A stretch of 38,962 nucleotides of DNA, from positions 1 through 38,962 of the forward strand of contig CAMLDW010000024.1 of assembly GCA_946479035.1 (NCBI GenBank). The letters run 5' to 3'. The DNA comes from an uncultured Chthonomonadaceae bacterium (GTDB taxonomy: Bacteria; Armatimonadota; Fimbriimonadia; Fimbriimonadales; Fimbriimonadaceae). Below the pieces are notes generated by a model. That model did no database searches. It saw nothing but the letters and a program-made list of their open reading frames with translations, and was not told the origin of the DNA. How positions within the stretch are numbered: position 1 is the stretch's first letter; the number at the start of each line of letters is the position of its first letter. The translations under genes and the position numbers were made by a program. Below are positions 1 to 8,278 of this stretch, piece by piece.

Positions 1-1039
1 CACCTTCGTACATGACCTGTGTGACGCAGTTGCACATCGGGCCGTACACAATGTACGAGTGGCCGGTGACCCAGCCGCAGTCGGCGGTACACCAGAAGGT
101 GTCGCTGTCCTTGAGGTCGAAAACGAGCTTTGCTGTAGCGGTCACGCCCGTGAGGTAGCCGCCGGTCGTGTGCATGATCCCCTTGGGCTTACCAGTCGAT
201 CCGCTCGTGTAGAGGATGAAGAGCAGGTCCTCGCTGTCCATCGGCTCGCAAGGGCAGACGTCGCTCTGGTTGGGCACCAGGTCGTGCCACCACACGTCGC
301 GGCGGTCGTTCCAGGACCCGCGGTCGTAGTCCGGCGTCACGATCTCTTCCGTGCGCGTGCCGGGCGCGCCGACGCGCTCGTAGACCAGGACCCTCTCGAT
401 CGAAGGGCAGCCCATGCTGAGCGCCTCGTCCACGATCCGCTTGAGCTCGACCACCCTGCCGCGCCGCCACGAACCGTCGCCCGTGATGACGATCCTGCAA
501 GCGGCGTCGTTGATCCGCTCGACGAGAGACTCCGCGCTAAACCCGCCGAACACGACCGAGTGCGCCGCTCCGATGCGCGCGCAAGCGAGCATCGCCATCG
601 CCAGCTCGGGGCACATCGGCATGTAGATGCAGACCCGGTCGCCCTTGCGGACCCCGAGCGTCCTGAGCCCGTTCGCGAGCTTGCTCACCTCGCGCAGCAT
701 GTCCCTGTAGGTGAACGCGCGCACGTCGCCCGGCTCTCCCTCCCCGATCAGAGCGACCTTGCTCCCTCTGCCCTCGGCGACGTGGCGGTCGAGGCAGTTG
801 TGGCAGGCGTTGGTCTTCCCGCCCACGAACCACTTGGCGAACGGCTGTTCCCACTCGAGCACCGTGTGGTAAGGCTCGAACCAGTCCAGCTCTTTCGCCC
901 ACCCCTCCCACCAGCCCTGCCAGTCGAGGTCCGCCATCTCGTACACGGCCTCGTCGTTGGCGTTGGCCTGGGCGCGGAACTCGGCGCTAGGCTCGAACCT
1001 GCGCGATTCGTGGAGGAGGGTCTCGATCGTCTCTGCCAT
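1..1039 (-). CDS. acsA: Acetyl-CoA synthetase, N-terminal part (gene runs off the left edge)
   Basis: AMP-forming acetate:CoA ligase, which makes acetyl-CoA from acetate, ATP and CoA in the cytoplasm. About 346 residues are visible. The N-terminal ACS region is rich in Trp (DLDWQGWWEGW), followed by GDRVCIYMPMCPELAMAMLA, the GGFSAESL segment, and the adenylate-forming P-loop YTSGSTGKPKG near residue 278. The reading ends at WVTGHSYIVYGP, just before the core motifs. The family is about 650 aa, so roughly half is missing. The ATG at 1039 is preceded by AAGGA at a normal distance. It is divergent from the VOC gene, with about 100 bp between them. The stretch around the P-loop separates it confidently from acyl-CoA ligases in general. 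Confidence 0.93.
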   Translation of the reverse strand, partial: MAETIETLLHESRRFEPSAEFRAQANANDEAVYEMADLDWQGWWEGWAKELDWFEPYHTVLEWEQPFAKWFVGGKTNACHNCLDRHVAEGRGSKVALIGEGEPGDVRAFTYRDMLREVSKLANGLRTLGVRKGDRVCIYMPMCPELAMAMLACARIGAAHSVVFGGFSAESLVERINDAACRIVITGDGSWRRGRVVELKRIVDEALSMGCPSIERVLVYERVGAPGTRTEEIVTPDYDRGSWNDRRDVWWHDLVPNQSDVCPCEPMDSEDLLFILYTSGSTGKPKGIMHTTGGYLTGVTATAKLVFDLKDSDTFWCTADCGWVTGHSYIVYGPMCNCVTQVMYEG

Positions 1040-1140
1040 CGGTCGGTTTCCTTGGGCGTGAGCCTGGTCCTAGCCTACCCACCCTCCCTCTACCTGCCGA
1101 ATGAATCAGCCGATACAAGGGCGCACGTCTTTCAAACTAA

Positions 1141-1821
1141 GTGTTCTTCCGAATCTCCCCCTGCGTAGGCCTGTGTACTCCGGACCTGGACAAGGCGACC
1201 CGCTTCTATTGCGACGCCATGGGGATGGACCTGGACAGCTTCGAGGAAGGCGCAGAGCTCATCGCCGGCCCGATGCACATCTTCCTCGACCCCGGCCCGC
1301 GCGGAAGCTCCGTCTTCGAGCTCCTCACCCCCGACCTCGAAGCCGCACAGGGCAAGCTCAAGTTCTACGGATTCGAGATCGTCGCCTGGAACGGTCCCGG
1401 CAAGGCGAACATCGTCCGAGACCCGTTCGGGCTGCTCTTCAACGTCTTCGAGTTCGAGGAGGAGGACGAACTGGCTATCGACCCCGAAGGGCACCGGATC
1501 TACCGGCCCATGGTCGGCGCCGTCACCCCTTCCCCCAAGCCGATCGCCGAGTTCTACAGCATGGTGCTGCAGCAGCCGGCGAACCGGCTCGCGGACTCGA
1601 GCTACATCATCTCGGGCGGCGACGTGAGCCTGCGGTTCCGGATGGGCGAGACGGACGCACAAGTGCTTTGGCTGACCCACGACGCCCCCGTGCAGAACCT
1701 GCTGATCGCTGGCTGCACGGCGCTCGAAGAGGACCACAGCGTCCTGACCGACCCTTTCGGGCTCTCGTGGGCCGTCGAGACGCGCATCGAGTCAACCTAC
1801 GCGGTGGTCAATCCAATATAA
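1141..1821 (+). CDS. Two-domain VOC (glyoxalase/bleomycin-resistance fold) family protein
   Basis: A 226-residue protein with two tandem VOC-type modules. The first, at about residues 7-110, has the typical opening (CTPDLDKATRFYCDAMGM) and ends with RDPFGLLFNVFE. The second, at about 127-220, has KPIAEFYSMVLQQP and ends DPFGLSWAVETR. The paired DPFG(N/L)xxx endings are characteristic of VOC halves. Substrate and metal dependence cannot be read from the sequence, and the canonical His/Glu metal ligands are not obvious, so a binding role rather than lyase chemistry is possible. The GTG start gives the best domain boundary, but no clear Shine-Dalgarno precedes it. The next gene follows 9 bp after the stop but has its own promoter-like box. 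Confidence 0.75.
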   Translation: MFFRISPCVGLCTPDLDKATRFYCDAMGMDLDSFEEGAELIAGPMHIFLDPGPRGSSVFELLTPDLEAAQGKLKFYGFEIVAWNGPGKANIVRDPFGLLFNVFEFEEEDELAIDPEGHRIYRPMVGAVTPSPKPIAEFYSMVLQQPANRLADSSYIISGGDVSLRFRMGETDAQVLWLTHDAPVQNLLIAGCTALEEDHSVLTDPFGLSWAVETRIESTYAVVNPI

Positions 1822-1822
1822 T
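1817..1822 (+). promoter_or_regulatory. -10 box TATAAT of a likely leaderless promoter
   Basis: A perfect TATAAT lies 8 nt before the ATG at 1831 and no Shine-Dalgarno lies between them. Transcription would start at or next to the start codon. The box overlaps the stop codon of the VOC gene. Confidence 0.55.
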
Positions 1823-1830
1823 CGCCCCAG

Positions 1831-2316
1831 ATGGTGCTCACCGTCCCGTTCGAGGGGTTCATCGAGGCCGCCAAGTCCCTGCCCGGAGCCAGGATCGTTT
1901 ATGTCTCGACTTTCGGCAGCCGCTCGGTCGTGACCGCAGCGGACGCGACGACAGGAGCCATCGTCCGCAGCCATGCCGACAAGCCTCTCGCTGAGGTGCG
2001 CTCTTTGCTCGAAAAGGCGGGGCTGACCGTCCGCGAGGGGCTCTGGGGAGACCGTTCCGAGGACCCTGGCGCCCTGTGGGTCGCGGCGGTCGCGTACAAG
2101 AGCGAGGAGGACACCCCGGGGCTATGGGTCGACACCTTCGAGACCAAACCGACGACCGGGCAGGTCCTTTCCGAGCTTTACGAGGAGTTTCGGGAGACGG
2201 GCGTCGTGGGAAACCTGCCGCTCGAGGAGTTCATCCGCCTTTGCGACCCTAACGTGGTGATCTTGAGCCCCGAGGACCAGGCCGAGTTCTCCCGCAGGTC
2301 CCACGACTGCGAGTGA
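1831..2316 (+). CDS. Hypothetical protein (161 aa), probably cytoplasmic
   Basis: I do not recognise a named family. The N-terminal half (about residues 1-75) has alternating strand/helix character (VYVSTFGSRSVVTAADATTGAIV, then a helix with LAEVRSLLEKAG). The C-terminal half is acidic and helical (LSELYEEFRE, LPLEEFIRLCD) and ends with a short tail containing DCE. There is no signal peptide or membrane segment. Codon use matches the neighbours. The ATG directly follows a TATAAT box, so its mRNA is probably leaderless and expressed independently of the VOC gene. Confidence 0.7.
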   Translation: MVLTVPFEGFIEAAKSLPGARIVYVSTFGSRSVVTAADATTGAIVRSHADKPLAEVRSLLEKAGLTVREGLWGDRSEDPGALWVAAVAYKSEEDTPGLWVDTFETKPTTGQVLSELYEEFRETGVVGNLPLEEFIRLCDPNVVILSPEDQAEFSRRSHDCE

Positions 2317-2443
2317 GCGAACGTCCCCAGAGCGGGCGCCCGCTTCGCGCCGAAGAGTGTGGCCGCCCTGCTGGGCTGATCTCAACTGGCGACGGGCCTA
2401 TTCCTCGATGCAACCCTCTCAGCACAGGCGACGTTTCCCAGGG

Positions 2444-2773
2444 ATGAAGCAGTCCGAAGAGAAACTGTGGGCGGTGGGATCTCACCTCGGGTCGCTGGTG
2501 TTCGGCCCCCTGGTCGGGCTGGTCGTGTACCTGGTCTTCAAGGACCGGTCGCGCTACATTGGCCACCACGCCTACCAGGCGATGTGGTTCTTCTTCACGA
2601 CGTGGATTGTGATCCTCGTGCTCAGGTTCCTTGGCCCGCTCGCCATATTGGCTTATCCGGTAGGCATCGCCGCGCTCTGCATGGCGGTCGTCGCCAGCAT
2701 GAACGCCCTCGCAGGGAGATGGTTCGAGTACCCGGTGATCGGGCGCATCTGGCACCGCGCGCTGGGAAACTAG
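2444..2773 (+). CDS. DUF4870-type small membrane protein
   Basis: A 109-residue membrane protein. After a short polar N-terminus (KQSEEKLWAVGSHLGSL) come a hydrophobic segment at about residues 15-33, a polar loop with KDRSRYIGHHAYQAMWF, and two further hydrophobic stretches (about 45-60 and 62-85). The pattern of early HLGSL, then Y(I)xxHA(Y)QAxxF, is that of DUF4870/Tic20-like proteins, whose function is unknown. An in-frame ATG at 2408 and a GTG at 2357 would lengthen it, but the conserved part begins at 2444. It ends 2 bp from the 3' end of the oppositely oriented tRNA-Ser gene. Confidence 0.75.
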   Translation: MKQSEEKLWAVGSHLGSLVFGPLVGLVVYLVFKDRSRYIGHHAYQAMWFFFTTWIVILVLRFLGPLAILAYPVGIAALCMAVVASMNALAGRWFEYPVIGRIWHRALGN

Positions 2774-2774
2774 G

Positions 2775-2866
2775 TGGCGGAGAGGGTGGGATTCGAACCC
2801 ACGGAGGCTTTGACACCTCACCGCATTTCGAGTGCGGCGCACTAGACCGGGCTATGCGACCTCTCC
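2775..2866 (-). tRNA. tRNA-Ser, anticodon CGA, CCA encoded
   Basis: On the minus strand the acceptor stem GGAGAGG pairs with CCTCTCC, followed by discriminator G and an encoded CCA. The anticodon arm is CCGCA-CTCGAAA-TGCGG, giving anticodon CGA (reads UCG). A long variable arm (GAGGTG.CAAAGCCTC region) and the T-loop GGTTCGAATCC complete a class II serine tRNA of 92 nt including CCA. It is the only tRNA gene I find in the window. Confidence 0.96.
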
Positions 2867-2896
2867 GGGGGGGATTATGCCAGACGCGACCGCGCT

Positions 2897-4852
2897 TCAT
2901 TGAGCCTGGCCGCTCGCCAGGTCCGCCCGCACATAGCGCGCCTTTCCGTCTCCGACAAGCTCCTTGTTCCCGTCCGCGGCCGGGAACTCCCGCACGCCCG
3001 GCCGATCGACCGGCTGAGCCCCGCGCACGACCGAACAGCCCACGTTGAGGACCTCGTTCGCGGCTGCGAAGAGGCTCGGGAACGAAACGGGGCTGGAGTT
3101 GGCGACGGCGCTGCAGCGCACAGCCACGTCCTCCGCTGTCTTCCGCAGGCCCTTGTCGCCGAGAACGGCACCGTAGCGGAAGCAAAGCGTCATGAGCCAA
3201 GGCAGCGCGGGCGGGCGCCCGTCGTCTACGAGCGACGGCATCTCCAGATCGGGTCCGCCCTCTATGCGCTGTAGCCCGGAGACCGCGACGATGTCCCCGG
3301 GCTCCGTTCGTGAATAGAGCTCGAGCGCGCGCCGCAGCACCGCCTCGCCGTGCCTTAGGAAGTCCGGCTCCTGCGTCGCTGCAAACGCCTCGAGCATCGC
3401 GTCGCAGTAGGCCGTGTAGTCACCGAGCCACTTGCGCCCAACGCCGGGCCCGTGCGTCGAGTGGCGCACTTCGTTTGTCCCGGCGCGGAACCGGTCGAGC
3501 CCGCGGGCCCACTCGACCGCGGCGCTGAGGCCAGGCCCGTCACTCATCGCCCTTGCTGCCTCGATGCAGCGTGCAACAACGAAGCCCACGGAGTCGAGCG
3601 AATCGTCTTGCGCCGCCGAAAGGGCCGTCTTGTCGCCGATGCTGCGGAGCTCTTCGACTGCGCGGTCCAGCCGCGGCCTCTCGGCGAGCAGCTTGTCGAA
3701 CGTCTTCATGTACGGGACCATCAAGCGGTTCTTGCCAGGGTCTAAGCCGAGGTCCGCGGCCATCTCCTTCAGGAACGGGCTGAAGCGCGTCCTCTCGATG
3801 GCAGTGCCGAAGCAGTTACGTGGGCACCGCTCGTCCTCGCCCACCGCGTGCTGCACAGAGGAGGACCAGCGCTCTTCGCTGACGAACTGCTCCGCGATGC
3901 CCTGCATCGTGCGCTCGTAGACATACTTGACGAGCGGATCCCCAGTGGCGGCGAACGTAGCGGCGAGTACTGCGGCCATGTCCGCGCTCGTGGTCGCGAC
4001 CTTGTCGAACTCGACGAGGCCAGGGTCGTCGCCCGATCCGATGCGGAAGAACCCGCCGTCCACCAGGTCGATCCGGGGTGTGGACAGCTCCTCCCTGAGC
4101 AGGCGGTCTGCGTCGGCGGCCAGGCCGTTCTGCAACAAGACCCTATAGCGGCCCGCCTGCCACTGGAAGAACGTGCGCGGCTCTCGCAGCGCGCCGATAA
4201 ACGAGCGCACGTCCAGCACTTCGCGCACGGCTCCGCCGCGGATCTGCAAGCGCTCATCGTGCTGCTCGTACTCCGACTGCGACCACGTGCCCGGCGCCAT
4301 CGCCCGCCAGTCGGTGATGATCTCGTCGAGCCGGCCCAGGAAGTCGTTGAAGTCCGGCCTGTCGCCCCACCCGCGCCGTCCGATCCAGGTGAGCATCTCA
4401 CCGTTGGGCTTGAAGAAGAGCACCACGAAGCTCGGGTCTGCCCCTACGGCGCTGCGCTTGACCGAGAGGAAAGCGCACCTCCACTCGGGTTCGACCGTGA
4501 AGTCGACGCGCACGCACACGAAGTCGCGGTTGAGCCTCGCCGAGACCTCGTGGTCGGTGAAGATCGCGTCGTCGAAGCGCCGGGCGGCCTGGCTCGAGGC
4601 TGTGCCGGCAAACACCATCACGGGCCTGTCGAGCCGCCTCGCCTCGGCGAACGGCTCCATCTCCGTCGTGCGCCAGTGCACGCTCTGAGTGTCCGCGCGC
4701 TTCATGAAGGGCGCGTCGAGCCCAGCCAGGTCGTTGGGCTCTGGCGGCGGGATCAGCCCGCGCGCGCATTTGGCAAACAGGCCTACCGCGCTCAGCACGA
4801 CGACCGTGAACGTCACGGCCGTAAAGGTTCCACGGCGGCCCCGGACCGGCAT
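2897..4852 (-). CDS. Membrane-anchored YyaL/DUF255-like protein with a cysteine-less thioredoxin-like domain
   Basis: A 651-residue protein. Residues about 9-28 form an N-terminal signal/anchor helix (TFTAVTFTVVVLSAVGLFA). Residues about 58-190 align by eye with the N-terminal thioredoxin-like domain of the YyaL/SSP411 family (VHWRTTEMEPFAEARRLDRP, then VMVFAGTASSQAARRFDD). The place where relatives have T-C-H-W-C-H reads T-A-S-S-Q-A, so both redox cysteines are gone. The remaining 450 residues are helical and resemble the alpha/alpha-toroid part of the family. The ATG at 4852 lies 9 nt after CATAAT on the minus strand and also has a weak GAGG. It is divergent from gatC. The family assignment is by pattern only and its role is unknown. 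Confidence 0.65.
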   Translation of the reverse strand: MPVRGRRGTFTAVTFTVVVLSAVGLFAKCARGLIPPPEPNDLAGLDAPFMKRADTQSVHWRTTEMEPFAEARRLDRPVMVFAGTASSQAARRFDDAIFTDHEVSARLNRDFVCVRVDFTVEPEWRCAFLSVKRSAVGADPSFVVLFFKPNGEMLTWIGRRGWGDRPDFNDFLGRLDEIITDWRAMAPGTWSQSEYEQHDERLQIRGGAVREVLDVRSFIGALREPRTFFQWQAGRYRVLLQNGLAADADRLLREELSTPRIDLVDGGFFRIGSGDDPGLVEFDKVATTSADMAAVLAATFAATGDPLVKYVYERTMQGIAEQFVSEERWSSSVQHAVGEDERCPRNCFGTAIERTRFSPFLKEMAADLGLDPGKNRLMVPYMKTFDKLLAERPRLDRAVEELRSIGDKTALSAAQDDSLDSVGFVVARCIEAARAMSDGPGLSAAVEWARGLDRFRAGTNEVRHSTHGPGVGRKWLGDYTAYCDAMLEAFAATQEPDFLRHGEAVLRRALELYSRTEPGDIVAVSGLQRIEGGPDLEMPSLVDDGRPPALPWLMTLCFRYGAVLGDKGLRKTAEDVAVRCSAVANSSPVSFPSLFAAANEVLNVGCSVVRGAQPVDRPGVREFPAADGNKELVGDGKARYVRADLASGQAQ

Positions 4853-4861
4853 CGGTGCCTC

Positions 4862-4867
4862 ATTATG
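4862..4867 (-). promoter_or_regulatory. -10-like box CATAAT upstream of the DUF255-like gene
   Basis: CATAAT on the minus strand, 9 nt before the ATG at 4852, back to back with the gatC promoter box. Only the first base differs from the consensus. The transcript would be leaderless or nearly so. Confidence 0.35.
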
Positions 4868-4874
4868 GCTTTGG

Positions 4875-4880
4875 TATCAT
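4875..4880 (+). promoter_or_regulatory. -10 box TATCAT of the gatCA operon promoter
   Basis: TATCAT preceded by TTGG lies 7 nt before the gatC ATG at 4888, with no Shine-Dalgarno in between. This fits a leaderless start for the gatC-gatA operon. Confidence 0.45.
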
Positions 4881-4887
4881 CTGCCGC

Positions 4888-5178
4888 ATGCCCATCACCC
4901 TGGACGAAGTGCGCCACGTCGCGCGCCTGGCGCGGCTAGAGCTTGACGAAGCCGAGCTGATGTCGTTCCAGGGCGAGCTCAACGCGCTCCTCGGGCACTT
5001 CCAAGACATCCAGGCAGTGGACGTTGCCGGACTCGCTGCCAAGCCGCACGCCGTCGCACTCAAGAACGTGTGGGCCCCCGATGTCGCTGGCCAGTGCCTG
5101 CAAAGGGACGAAGCGCTTGCCAACGCTCCACTGAGCAAGGCCGGGCTCTTTATCGTGCCGACGATCATCGAGGAGTGA
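4888..5178 (+). CDS. gatC: Asp-tRNA(Asn)/Glu-tRNA(Gln) amidotransferase subunit C
   Basis: A 96-residue GatC, the small subunit that clamps GatA to GatB in the tRNA-dependent amidotransferase, which makes Gln-tRNA(Gln) and/or Asn-tRNA(Asn). The family opening is clear (ITLDEVRHVARLARLELDEAE), followed by FQGELNALLGHFQDIQAVDVAGL. Near the C-terminus R-D-E and FIVPTIIEE match the usual RxD...F.VP.(V/I) ending. The frame stays open upstream to 4855, but the ATG at 4888 gives the family's length and sits right after the TATCAT box. gatA follows 4 bp later. No gatB is in the window. Confidence 0.95.
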   Translation: MPITLDEVRHVARLARLELDEAELMSFQGELNALLGHFQDIQAVDVAGLAAKPHAVALKNVWAPDVAGQCLQRDEALANAPLSKAGLFIVPTIIEE

Positions 5179-5182
5179 CCGA

Positions 5183-6637
5183 TTGGTCTGCCAACTGACC
5201 GCGACCGAGCTCGCCGCCAAGCTGCGCAAGAAGGAGGTCTCCGTCGCGGAGGCGCTGGACGAGTGCCTCGCGCGCATCACAAAGCTTGATGGCGACTACT
5301 GCGCGTTCCTCCACGTTGCCCAGAGCGCTGCGCGCGAGTGGGCCGTAGGCGCGCAGCGCGCGATCGACGAGGGCGGCGGCGGCCCCTTGACTGGCGTGCC
5401 GATCGCCTTCAAGGACAACATGTGTACGGAAGGCGTCCCTACGACGTGCGCGAGCAAGATCCTCGAGGGGTTCGTGCCGCCCTTCGACGCGACCGTAGTG
5501 GAAAAAGCGCGCGCGGCGGGGCTCGTGATGGTAGGCAAGACGAACCTCGACGAGTTCGCGATGGGCACCTCCACCGAGAACAGCGCGTACTTCCCCACCC
5601 GCAACCCGTGGAACCCGGACCTCTCACCGGGCGGAAGCTCCGGCGGCTCCGCCGTGTCCGTCGCGGCTGAGATGGTGCCGCTCTCGCTCGGCTCCGACAC
5701 CGGCGGCTCCATCCGCCAGCCCGCGTCGCTGTGCGGCATCGTCGGCTTCAAGCCGACCTACGGGCGCGTGTCGCGCTACGGGCTTGTGGCGTTCGGTTCG
5801 AGCCTGGACCAGATCGGCCCGTTCGCGCGGTGCGTCGAGGACGCCGCTCTCCTGGCCGAGGCGCTCTCCGGGCACGACCCGAAGGACAGCACCTCGCAGA
5901 CGGACTCCCAGATCTCATCGAAGGCACTGAAGGGCGGCTCGCTCAAAGGGCTCAAGGTCGCGCTCCCAAAAGAGTTCTTCGGCGATGCGATCCACGAAGG
6001 AGTGCGCGAGTCGCTCGACCTCGCGGTAGAGGCGCTCAAGAAGGAGGGCGTCGAGTTCCGTTTGGTCTCGCTCCCCTCCATCAGCCTTGGTGTGACGACC
6101 TACTACATCATCGCACCGGCTGAGGCGAGCAGCAACCTGGCCCGCTTCGACGGCGTGCGCTACGGCCCGCGGGTCGAGAGCGGCACCGACCACATCGGAA
6201 TGGTCGCTGCGACCAGGGGCAGGCTCTTTGGCCACGAGGTGAAACTCCGCATCATGGTCGGTACGTACGCCCTTTCAGCCGGCTACTACGACGCGTACTA
6301 CCACCGGGCGCAGCAGGTGCGCGGGCTGATGGCGCAGGAGTTCGAGAGGGCGTACCAGGAGTTCGACCTCGTGCTCGGCCCGACGAGCCCCTGCACCGCG
6401 TTCCCGCTCGGCGACGAGGAGCTCGACCAGATGGCGCTCAAGCTGATGGACTACTGCACGATCCCTGCGAACATGGGCGGCTTCCCTTCGATCTCGATCC
6501 CCTGCGGGTTCGCGGGCGGCCTGCCGGTCGGTATGCTCCTCAACGGTCCGGTGAACGGGGACGAGCGGCTGTTGCAGGCTGCCTACGCGATCGAGCGCGC
6601 GCTGCCTGAAGCGCGCCGCCGGCCCCCGATGCCATAG
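5183..6637 (+). CDS. gatA: Asp-tRNA(Asn)/Glu-tRNA(Gln) amidotransferase subunit A
   Basis: A 484-residue amidase-signature enzyme that frees ammonia from glutamine for the GatB transamidation site. The Ser-cisSer-Lys triad is complete: K77 in AFKDN, S152 in PGGSSGGSA and S176 in GSDTGGSIRQP. The family blocks GIVGFKPTYGRVSRYGL and the SAGYYDAYY segment, with QVR following, are present, and the length is normal. The start is TTG at 5183, supported by AGGAG seven bases upstream and the 4-bp gap from gatC. The C-terminus (PEARRRPPMP) is normal. It is co-transcribed with the membrane protein gene that begins 6 bp later. Confidence 0.96.
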   Translation: MVCQLTATELAAKLRKKEVSVAEALDECLARITKLDGDYCAFLHVAQSAAREWAVGAQRAIDEGGGGPLTGVPIAFKDNMCTEGVPTTCASKILEGFVPPFDATVVEKARAAGLVMVGKTNLDEFAMGTSTENSAYFPTRNPWNPDLSPGGSSGGSAVSVAAEMVPLSLGSDTGGSIRQPASLCGIVGFKPTYGRVSRYGLVAFGSSLDQIGPFARCVEDAALLAEALSGHDPKDSTSQTDSQISSKALKGGSLKGLKVALPKEFFGDAIHEGVRESLDLAVEALKKEGVEFRLVSLPSISLGVTTYYIIAPAEASSNLARFDGVRYGPRVESGTDHIGMVAATRGRLFGHEVKLRIMVGTYALSAGYYDAYYHRAQQVRGLMAQEFERAYQEFDLVLGPTSPCTAFPLGDEELDQMALKLMDYCTIPANMGGFPSISIPCGFAGGLPVGMLLNGPVNGDERLLQAAYAIERALPEARRRPPMP

Positions 6638-6643
6638 CGCACC

Positions 6644-7474
6644 ATGTACGACATCCACCGAAGGGACAGACAGGTCTTCGTGCGAGAACTGTTGCGGTTC
6701 GGGCCGCTGTTCCTTGCGTTCGTCGTCTTGCTCGCGACCTCTCTTTCGCAGTCGTTTGTCCCTCTCTTCTTCGGATCGCTGCTGCTCGCCTGGGCGATCG
6801 TCGCCGCGTACCGGCGCAGCGTGCCCAAGCGCTTCTACAGCAACAAGTTCCTCTTGCTTTGGCAGGCGTGCAGGGACAGGCTCAAGCGGTTCCACGACGC
6901 GCTCGACGAGAGCAAGAAGCGCGGCGTGCCGGAACTCCACGACCTCCCGAGGACCGTCGACCAGGTCGGCGTGACGCTCTACTCGGCGCTGCGCCGTGCC
7001 GACATCGTGATGCGCGAGGTCTCGACCAGCGAGGGCTGGCTCGTGATGAACCGGTTCCAACAGGGGCCGATCAGCCCGGACCAAAAGGCGCAGGAGCTCT
7101 ACCGCCTCGCCGACAAGAACGTCGCCGAGTACAAACAGCACTACCAGGCCGTCATGTCGGGCGTCGAGCGAACGGAGGCCCAGGCGGTCGTGTTCACCAC
7201 CACGCTGGACACGCTGCGGCTGAGGATGCTCGGCCACAGGCTGGCGGGCCGCTCGCCAGAGCTCGAGCACACGGACTTTCTGCAGGCCCTGACCGAGGCG
7301 CGCATGCAGTTGGACTCGATCGACAAGGCGCTCGACGAACTGGAACTGACTCCGTTTCCCGGTGGGTCGGACCCGAGGAGCCTCGATTCTCAGTTGAACG
7401 ACGAGCTGCGCGAGCTCCTGAGCGGACCGCCTCCGGTGCCGAAGGGTCAGTCGCACGAGGACGGGCAGGACTGA
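6644..7474 (+). CDS. Unknown membrane-anchored helical protein between gatA and ispE
   Basis: A 276-residue protein of no family I recognise. Residues about 17-35 and 40-57 form a tight pair of hydrophobic helices (FGPLFLAFVVLLATSLSQSF, then VPLFFGSLLLAWAIVAAY). After a basic stretch (RRSVPKRFYSNK) the remaining 215 residues are predicted cytoplasmic, rich in Leu, Glu and Arg, and likely helical or coiled-coil (ELYRLADKNVAEYKQHYQ; ALDELELTPF). The Pro/Gly-rich tail ends GQSHEDGQD. It starts 6 bp after gatA and its stop directly abuts the ispE ATG, so it belongs to the operon and is translationally coupled to ispE. Confidence 0.7.
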   Translation: MYDIHRRDRQVFVRELLRFGPLFLAFVVLLATSLSQSFVPLFFGSLLLAWAIVAAYRRSVPKRFYSNKFLLLWQACRDRLKRFHDALDESKKRGVPELHDLPRTVDQVGVTLYSALRRADIVMREVSTSEGWLVMNRFQQGPISPDQKAQELYRLADKNVAEYKQHYQAVMSGVERTEAQAVVFTTTLDTLRLRMLGHRLAGRSPELEHTDFLQALTEARMQLDSIDKALDELELTPFPGGSDPRSLDSQLNDELRELLSGPPPVPKGQSHEDGQD

Positions 7475-8278
7475 ATGCGCGTCCGCTGCCCTGCAAAGGT
7501 GAACGCGTTCCTCTCCGTCGGGCCGCGCGACGAGCGCGGATACCATCCGATCCGAACAGTGTTCCAGGCCGTCGGGCTCTTCGACGAACTGAAGATCGAG
7601 AAGGCGGATGCAGACGAGGTCGTTTGCGAATGGCCCGGCTTGCCGCCGGAGAACACCATGACAAAGGCGCTTCGGCTCCTGCGCGAGCTCGTTCCTATGC
7701 CGCCCGTCCGGATCACCCTGACGAAGCGGATCCCTTCGGAGTCCGGGCTCGGCGGCGGCAGCTCGGACGCGGCCGGGGTCATCCGTGCCGCGATGGCGAT
7801 GTACCCCGGCCACGCGCCGGACCGGTTTGCGCACGAGGTCGCGCTGGCTGTGGGATCGGACGTACCGTTCTTCCTTGTGGGAGGCCGTGCGCGGGCCACA
7901 GGCTACGGCGAGAGGCTAGAGCCCTTGCCCGACCCTGAAAAGCAATGGCTCTTGGTCGTAAAGCCCGTCGAGACGGTCTCGACCAAGCAGGCGTACGGGC
8001 TGCTCGACTCTGTCCCGCGCGACTGGCGCGAGTTCGCCGAGCAGCCCTACAACGACTTTGAGCGCGTGGCCCCTTGCGTTTGCAGCGAGCTCGCTGAAAG
8101 GATGCAGGTCCACCGCGCCAGCAGCGCGCTCCTGTGCGGGTCTGGCTCAGCCGTGTTCGGGGTCTTCCGCGACGAGGCGGCTGCACTGTCCGCGCAAAGG
8201 GCGATGTCGGCAGAGGGGTTCGTGGAGTCCTGGGTCGTTCCGACGCTGACGCGCGAGGAGAGCCTGTGGACGTCGTAG
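7475..8278 (+). CDS. ispE: 4-diphosphocytidyl-2-C-methyl-D-erythritol kinase
   Basis: A 267-residue GHMP kinase of the MEP isoprenoid pathway that phosphorylates CDP-methylerythritol at the 2-OH using ATP. The start CPAKVNAFLSVGPRDERGYH carries the conserved Lys (K8). The GHMP ATP loop ESGLGGGSSDAAGV lies at about residues 89-102. GSDVPFF holds the catalytic Asp (D129). The C-terminal GSGSAVFGVF is motif 3. The length is slightly below the usual 280-290. Its ATG follows immediately after the preceding stop. The next gene overlaps its last 13 bases. The pathway's first enzyme, dxs, is encoded about 19 kb away in this window. Confidence 0.93.
   Translation: MRVRCPAKVNAFLSVGPRDERGYHPIRTVFQAVGLFDELKIEKADADEVVCEWPGLPPENTMTKALRLLRELVPMPPVRITLTKRIPSESGLGGGSSDAAGVIRAAMAMYPGHAPDRFAHEVALAVGSDVPFFLVGGRARATGYGERLEPLPDPEKQWLLVVKPVETVSTKQAYGLLDSVPRDWREFAEQPYNDFERVAPCVCSELAERMQVHRASSALLCGSGSAVFGVFRDEAAALSAQRAMSAEGFVESWVVPTLTREESLWTS

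Noticed and set aside
59..1168. A 369-codon plus-strand frame opposite acetyl-CoA synthetase
   Set aside because: The minus strand reads a clear ACS with the YTSGSTGKPKG loop; the plus frame is a shadow.
6275..7834. A 519-codon minus-strand open frame opposite gatA, the membrane protein and ispE
   Set aside because: It is antisense to convincing genes with catalytic motifs; the composition is shadow-like.
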